The notes under the pieces are model-generated. The model did no database searches. It was not told where the DNA came from and saw only the letters and a program-made list of their open reading frames with translations. From NCBI GenBank assembly GCA_028023455.1, contig JAQFVV010006203.1, forward strand, positions 8,274,821-8,338,820: a stretch of 64,000 nt of DNA, written 5' to 3'. Shown piece after piece: positions 59,055 through 64,000 of the stretch (its first letter is position 1; each line of letters opens with the position of its first letter). This stretch comes from Epiperipatus broadwayi (taxonomy: Eukaryota > Onychophora > Udeonychophora > Euonychophora > Peripatidae). The translations under genes were made by a program, and so were the position numbers.

Positions 59055-60110
59055 TTAATTGTCATCATTTTTGATCGTTATTACTATTGCAGAATAAAGG
59101 TCTCTCAATTTTTTCCCAGTAGTCTTATCCATAACTTTTTTCTTCCAGTACTTTAGCAAACTTCCTTTTCTCAACCATTTTTGTCCAACATTTGTAGGTC
59201 TTTTATAACTTCTGAGTATTCAGCTTAAGATATTAATAGTCACTTTATTAGCATCACTTTTAGTAATATGTCCAATACAACTCCGTTTCAGACTAATAAT
59301 CACTTTTAATGGTGTAAACAGTAGCTGTTTGTTTTCTAAAGATACATTTCACTTCTGAACCGTTCTTTTTACTGTCTGCAGATAACTCTATATATTTGTA
59401 CTGTTCTTCCTTAAAGTGTCCAAGTCTGAGATTCCTATGTAAGAAGTGGTGAAATACATCTATTAAAAACATTTCTTCTCAAACACAGAAGTATATTTCC
59501 TTTTAATGTTAAGCTATTTTTATTACATTTTCATTTAAGTTTAAGATTAATTTTGACCATTATGTGTTGATTTGTGTTAGTAATCTGTCAAGGCATTTGT
59601 AGTTATTAACTTTTCGTAATTCATAATTATCATCTCGCTATTACTTCAAACACTTTATAATTTGTCTTTAGAATTTTATTTTCTTGCTTTCACTTTATAA
59701 TGTTTATAACATTTCTTAAAGCTCTGTCATATTATTTCCAGGACCAATTGCATCATCTGCAAAGTCTAAATGACTTAAATAATCTACATTTGTTTTTATT
59801 TAATTGCTTATCATTTTAATCTATAAAATATTTCTTTAAAACTGCTGTTAAACGTTTGGAAATATAAATCAATCTTTTTAATATCATCATACAATACACG
59901 TGATATACCTTCAAAATTTTAATATCTTGAAGTCATAGCTTGATGTTCCAATTACTTAAAAGCTTTAATCATTCTAAAATGCATTAATTTCTATATAAGA
60001 AAACTTCAACTAATCACAGAGCTAAACATTTTTAATAGCCTCTCATAAATGGTGAGGAGAAAATTATTATTTAGAGGCTTTCCATTTCCCTGATGTATTT
60101 TCAAATCTTA
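59055..60110 (-). pseudogene. RTE retrotransposon, copy D (5'-truncated, very degraded)
   Basis: The minus-strand 3' third of the same RTE family. The tail and stop region near 59060-59100 resemble copies A and B. The stretch around 59415-59480 matches the LTYGSETWTL coding region, and 59745-59790 (CATCATCTGCAAAGTCTAAATG) is the FADD catalytic box region. Homology fades near 60000-60110. Numerous indels make it older than the other copies. Confidence 0.75.
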
Positions 60111-60800
60111 TTTTACATTTAATCTAATATTTATATGCCAATTTATCATCCGCTATTGGATGAATACCAGGGTTGGCTATAAACCATATATAAAAAAGTG
60201 TAAAGACTGATTGAAACCTAACAATTATTCCATATATTACCTGGTGTAAATTTGAATGCTAGAGATTGGACAGGTAAAGTTATAATGCTTATACACCTAT
60301 TATTATATAATCTGGCAAATAAATATATAGAAAAAATTGTAAAAGTAAAGAAAAAGTTAACTGCTCGTTTTGTAATGGTTAGAAAAAAACAATTTGGGAA
60401 ACTACTTTCACCCATCACATTATAAGATAAGATTTCGAAATATTTTAATTCTGCAGTATTTTTTTCCTGTAATACTTTAATATAATGCTCAACTGTAGTT
60501 TTTAATTGAAATTTGTCACCAATCATGTAGCTCCAGTAAAAACAAATAATTCTACATTTCTTTTATATGTTTTGGAGATTACCTTCATAATGGTATGAGA
60601 TTAGTTGTTTCTATGTTAATCTTATTCAAGTTTACCATAAACATATTTATTTATTTTCTCTAAATGTACAGTAGATGCTTTAAGTGGATAACCATATCAG
60701 TCATTTGCATCTATTTCGAATATTATAGTTATTTTAAATAAGTTTTCTAGTTTTTTAATGAGATGACATTATTATGACTAATTTAGGGTCTTTACATCAC
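60111..60800. other. AT-rich DNA without recognisable gene
   Basis: Includes a 102-codon minus-strand frame (60218-60526) with no recognisable motif, probably chance. Confidence 0.5.
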
Positions 60801-63800
60801 TATGATGATGATGAAGATGACTTACAACTATTTTTGATTGACTGCAGGATGGTTTCTCCCTTCAATCCATCTTCTCCAATTCTATTCTCTCTTACACACA
60901 TAACCCCAGCACATTTTCTTATTTTATCCACTCATCTCCGTCTAGGTTTTTTTACAATCTCCTAAAATCCACTTTAAGATTTTAACTGTTTATCTATTAT
61001 AATCTCTGCTAGAAATATATCCAGCCCAACTTCACTTCTTTCTGTTAATTCTGTCATTGATATCAGTAATATGTATTTATTCTCTCACCATGTGTTTCAT
61101 TTTCGATCTATTTCTTACTTCTAATATACATCCCTCCATACATTGTTCAGTAACCTGAAGTCCCTATATTTCTCTTCTGTTAAATATTCAAATTTCATAT
61201 TCATAAGTAAGAACTGGTAAAGCACATTTATTAAAAACTTTCCTTTTCAAAATCATGAGTCTATTTTCTTTTAATATTAAGTTAATTCCACCAAAAGCAC
61301 TCCAACCAAGTTTAATTCTGTGATTAATCTCATCCATTGTTTCCATCTGTAAAAATAATCTGACCAAAATATTTCTAGTTGTTAAACTTCTAACTCATCA
61401 TTATTAATATTTATTTTTTTATTTTGAAAAAAATCTATTGAACATTACTTAGTCTTTTTTAATTAATATTTATCTTTAATCTTACTTTCTTACTTTCGTT
61501 TGATAACTCTTGCAACATTTTTGCGAAACTCTAAAGCCTTATTGGCAAAAACAACTATATCATCTGCAAAATAAGAATGACTTAAATAATCTCCATTTGC
61601 TTTTATTTCCTTAGCTTCCCATTTTAATCCACAAAATACTTCTTGCAAAACTGCTGTAAAAAGTTTTGGACATATGGAGGCATTCTATTGTGCAATTATC
61701 TCAATGTTAATATTTTTAGTTTCGTTATATAATCTAATTGTTATTATTGAATTTTTATAATTATTCTTCAGAATATGACAGTATCCTGGGTCTATATCTT
61801 GATGAACCAATAATTAAATAACTGAAGAAATGCTTATGGAATTAAATGACTTTTTATAGTTTGTAAATCCAAAGCATAATGACAACTTATATTCATTTGT
61901 ACTTTTTATAACTTCTCTTAATAATTGGACATTACACACTGCATTAAACATTCTTAAATCCATTTTGTTCTTTTGTTTGGTTAAAAGCCAAAGTTCTCTG
62001 AGACGAGTTGTAATTATTTTGGTAAACATTTGTATAAAAATGACAAAATATTGATAGATCTGTAATATATAATAACTTCTCTATCACATTTTCTAAATAT
62101 TAATACTAATACTGCATTCTTCCAATCATCTGATACATCTTTATAATTTAAAAATTTGGTATATAACACTGCCAAACAAAAATTTCTATTTTACCTGCTT
62201 CCTTTAAGATATCAATTGTAATTCCATCATTATCTGGAATTTTCCCCTTGTTTATATATTTAATTGTAAATACCATTTTTTCATTTAAAATCCTAGTCAA
62301 GTCAGAAAATATAGTAATTGTAGCAGATACTTCTCCTTGTTGTTTATTGCTATATAGTTCTTGAAAGAACTCTTTTACATATTTCATGATGTTTTCTCTC
62401 TTTTTAGTAATAGTTTCATCTTATTTATTGTAAAAATAAGTTTCCTACCAATATCAAGATGTTATTTTATCCTTTTGAAATTTTTATTCTCCTGAGTCTT
62501 TTATTCTCTTCTATAAATATTCTTGCTAGCTTACAATTATACCTTCTTATATCATTATCTTTCTCACTATTTTACAAAATTTGAGATATTCATTTATTCT
62601 TAATGCATTATTTTTACATATTTTCATATTACTTCTTTTATTCATAAATTGTCTTGTCTCAGAGGAAATTTTACTGGTCAATTACTGCTTTATGTACTAG
62701 TTATTTTTGTTACAGTTTTAAAAGTGTATCTGTTATCTTCTTATTGATTTCATTCATATCTGAATTATGTTCAAAATTTGTTAATATTTGAAAATAATTT
62801 GCAAGTTCTGATTTAAATTCATTGGAATGTTTCTGAAGATTAGGAATATCAACTGTGACTATTGATTTTCTTATTAAGTTTTGTCTCTCTAGTTTTGCAT
62901 TAACATATATCTTACATACACTAATCGATCATCACTTCCTGTGTTGAATTTATTAAAAACATTGCAATCCTGAAATATATAGTTTCTAGTCAAAACATAA
63001 TTCAATTCTGCTGTACCTTCATTAGGGTGCTTTTACGTCTATTTGCGTTTAATATTTTTCTAAAAAAAAGAATTCATAATATAGTTTCCTTTTTCTGCAA
63101 ACTCCTATCAGCATAACCAAATTTATCTACAATATTTTCATCTTTTAATTGTTTACCAATTATAGCATTAAAGTTTTCCATAATAATTTTAAAATGTTTT
63201 GTCTGACAAAAAGTCTATTGTATATTCATATAAAAATCCTCTACTTTTGAAAACTTGCTGGGCCATGACCCTGAATTATCTGCATTTGATATCGTCTATT
63301 AACTTGCCATTCTGTCTGATGCACTATCAATATCCACAATGTGGCTTTTTATTTATAATAAATGCTACTTTGCATATACTTCCAATATTTGTGTTTTGTA
63401 GTACAGAACATGTTCATTTAGGGTCTCTTCACTTTTTTTTCAAACTTCACAAAGTCCAATAATGTTCCATTTATTAAGAAAAATTCTTCCAATTCTTGCA
63501 ATCTTCCTTCACTTGAAAGTAATCTACAGTTGTAAATATTTAAATAAAAAATTTTATCATCATCAAATGGCAGCCTAGATTGCAACTAGAAGATTCTTAG
63601 CACCCTATCATAGGATGCCAATCACTGTTTTGACTGTTGACTTTACAATCTCCTGATATGATTTAGTTTTGTCTGCCACGATTGTAAATATTTATTAGAA
63701 TTTTTTTAATTCACACACACACATTCACTCTGCCTTCAAATAAACTCAACTGATTTCATTTAAGAATTATCAGGCAGTAAACTCATCATGCTGGCTAATG

Positions 63801-64000
63801 CTGTTAGTGGGCAGTTCATCCATGATCACATACTGTATGATTAATCATATAGTAATAACAGCTACAAAGCAAAGCAAAACTCCATATAGTAGTGCCACCT
63901 GTGTTAAACAGAGGAATCAATGGATACCAGAACGCTTGCTTGCTGGAATAACAGCTACAACGACAAGAACGTATGAAGTGGGATTTAGGAATTTGCCCTG
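60801..64000 (-). mobile_element. RTE-clade non-LTR retrotransposon, copy C (runs off window end)
   Basis: Minus-strand element with its 3' tail near 60801, colinear with copies A and B. Coding region remnants extend to about 63680 and 5' UTR sequence to the window edge (TGGGATTTAGGAATTTGCCCTG region). A local duplication of the AATAACAGCTACAA segment occurs near 63855 and 63950 in its 5' UTR. It is heavily mutated. Its 5' end is probably within a hundred or so bases beyond the window. Confidence 0.85.
60830..63680 (-). pseudogene. RTE endonuclease-reverse transcriptase polyprotein, copy C, broken
   Basis: Recognisable pieces, right to left: an endonuclease region (about 63680-62960) with many breaks; an RT linker (62387-62148) with FFQELYSNKQ and NDGITIDILKEAG; an RT motif A region (62029-61814) with NYKKSFNSISI; a FADD-box equivalent near 61560; and the C-terminal domain near 61400-60830. 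No segment longer than about 80 codons is open. Same role and family as the other copies. Confidence 0.8.

Noticed and set aside
1-64000. CRISPR arrays, bacterial operons, rRNA or functional tRNA genes
   Set aside because: Tandem repeats here are minisatellites or microsatellites without spacer structure. tRNA-like segments lack acceptor stems. The sequence is eukaryotic.

Overview
The window is AT-rich eukaryotic (animal) genomic DNA, and I find no convincing host gene in it. What is readable is almost entirely transposable elements and simple repeats. The mix is RTE-clade LINEs, a Ty3/gypsy element with very long LTRs, tRNA-derived SINE-like sequences, small foldback/MITE-like elements, minisatellites and long (AT)n tracts. 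It suggests a repeat-rich invertebrate, but I cannot name the species. A run of exactly 500 N (36056-36555) is an assembly gap of probably unknown true size.

Left part (1-15.3 kb): unannotated AT-rich DNA, then a decayed near-full-length RTE retrotransposon on the minus strand (about 2466-5628). A long featureless stretch follows, with a small GC-rich patch near 11.5 kb and two adjacent minisatellites (about 11.98-12.5 kb and 12.55-13.07 kb).

Middle part (15.3-36 kb): three copies of an unclassified, apparently non-coding element of about 5.2 kb occupy 15.33-31.04 kb, the first inverted and the next two direct. Their ends read TGTRACC...GGTYACA and always face (AT)n tracts. The inverted copy is interrupted by a 72-bp tandem repeat and a 0.3-kb palindrome. 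A second RTE copy (31.06-34.32 kb, minus) abuts the last AT tract. At 35058-36038 lies the most interesting item: a roughly 1-kb insertion with putative 15-bp target-site duplications. It is built from a 408-bp unit in direct and then inverted repetition, and the unit carries a well-formed type I hammerhead ribozyme. This resembles a Penelope-like-element or retrozyme derivative.

Right part (36.5-64 kb): a young Ty3/gypsy retrotransposon runs from inside the gap to 49369. It has a 5' LTR (start lost in the gap), a Lys-like primer binding site, a 1.3-kb leader with internal repeats, gag (40340-42505), pol in the -1 frame (protease, reverse transcriptase, RNase H, integrase; to 45786), a polypurine tract and a 3' LTR of about 3.39 kb. 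The LTR copies differ by about twenty substitutions over 2.45 kb by eye, so insertion was recent. However, pol has a stop codon near its start, and one zinc-ligand histidine of integrase is tyrosine. Beyond it are AT and CA microsatellites, tRNA-like SINE candidates (one pair with a clear Val(UAC)-type anticodon loop), MITE-like elements and two more RTE copies on the minus strand. One of those is a 3' fragment (about 59.06-60.1 kb) and the other runs off the window end (about 60.8-64.0 kb).

All coordinates of repeat boundaries come from reading the sequence by eye and may be off by several bases.
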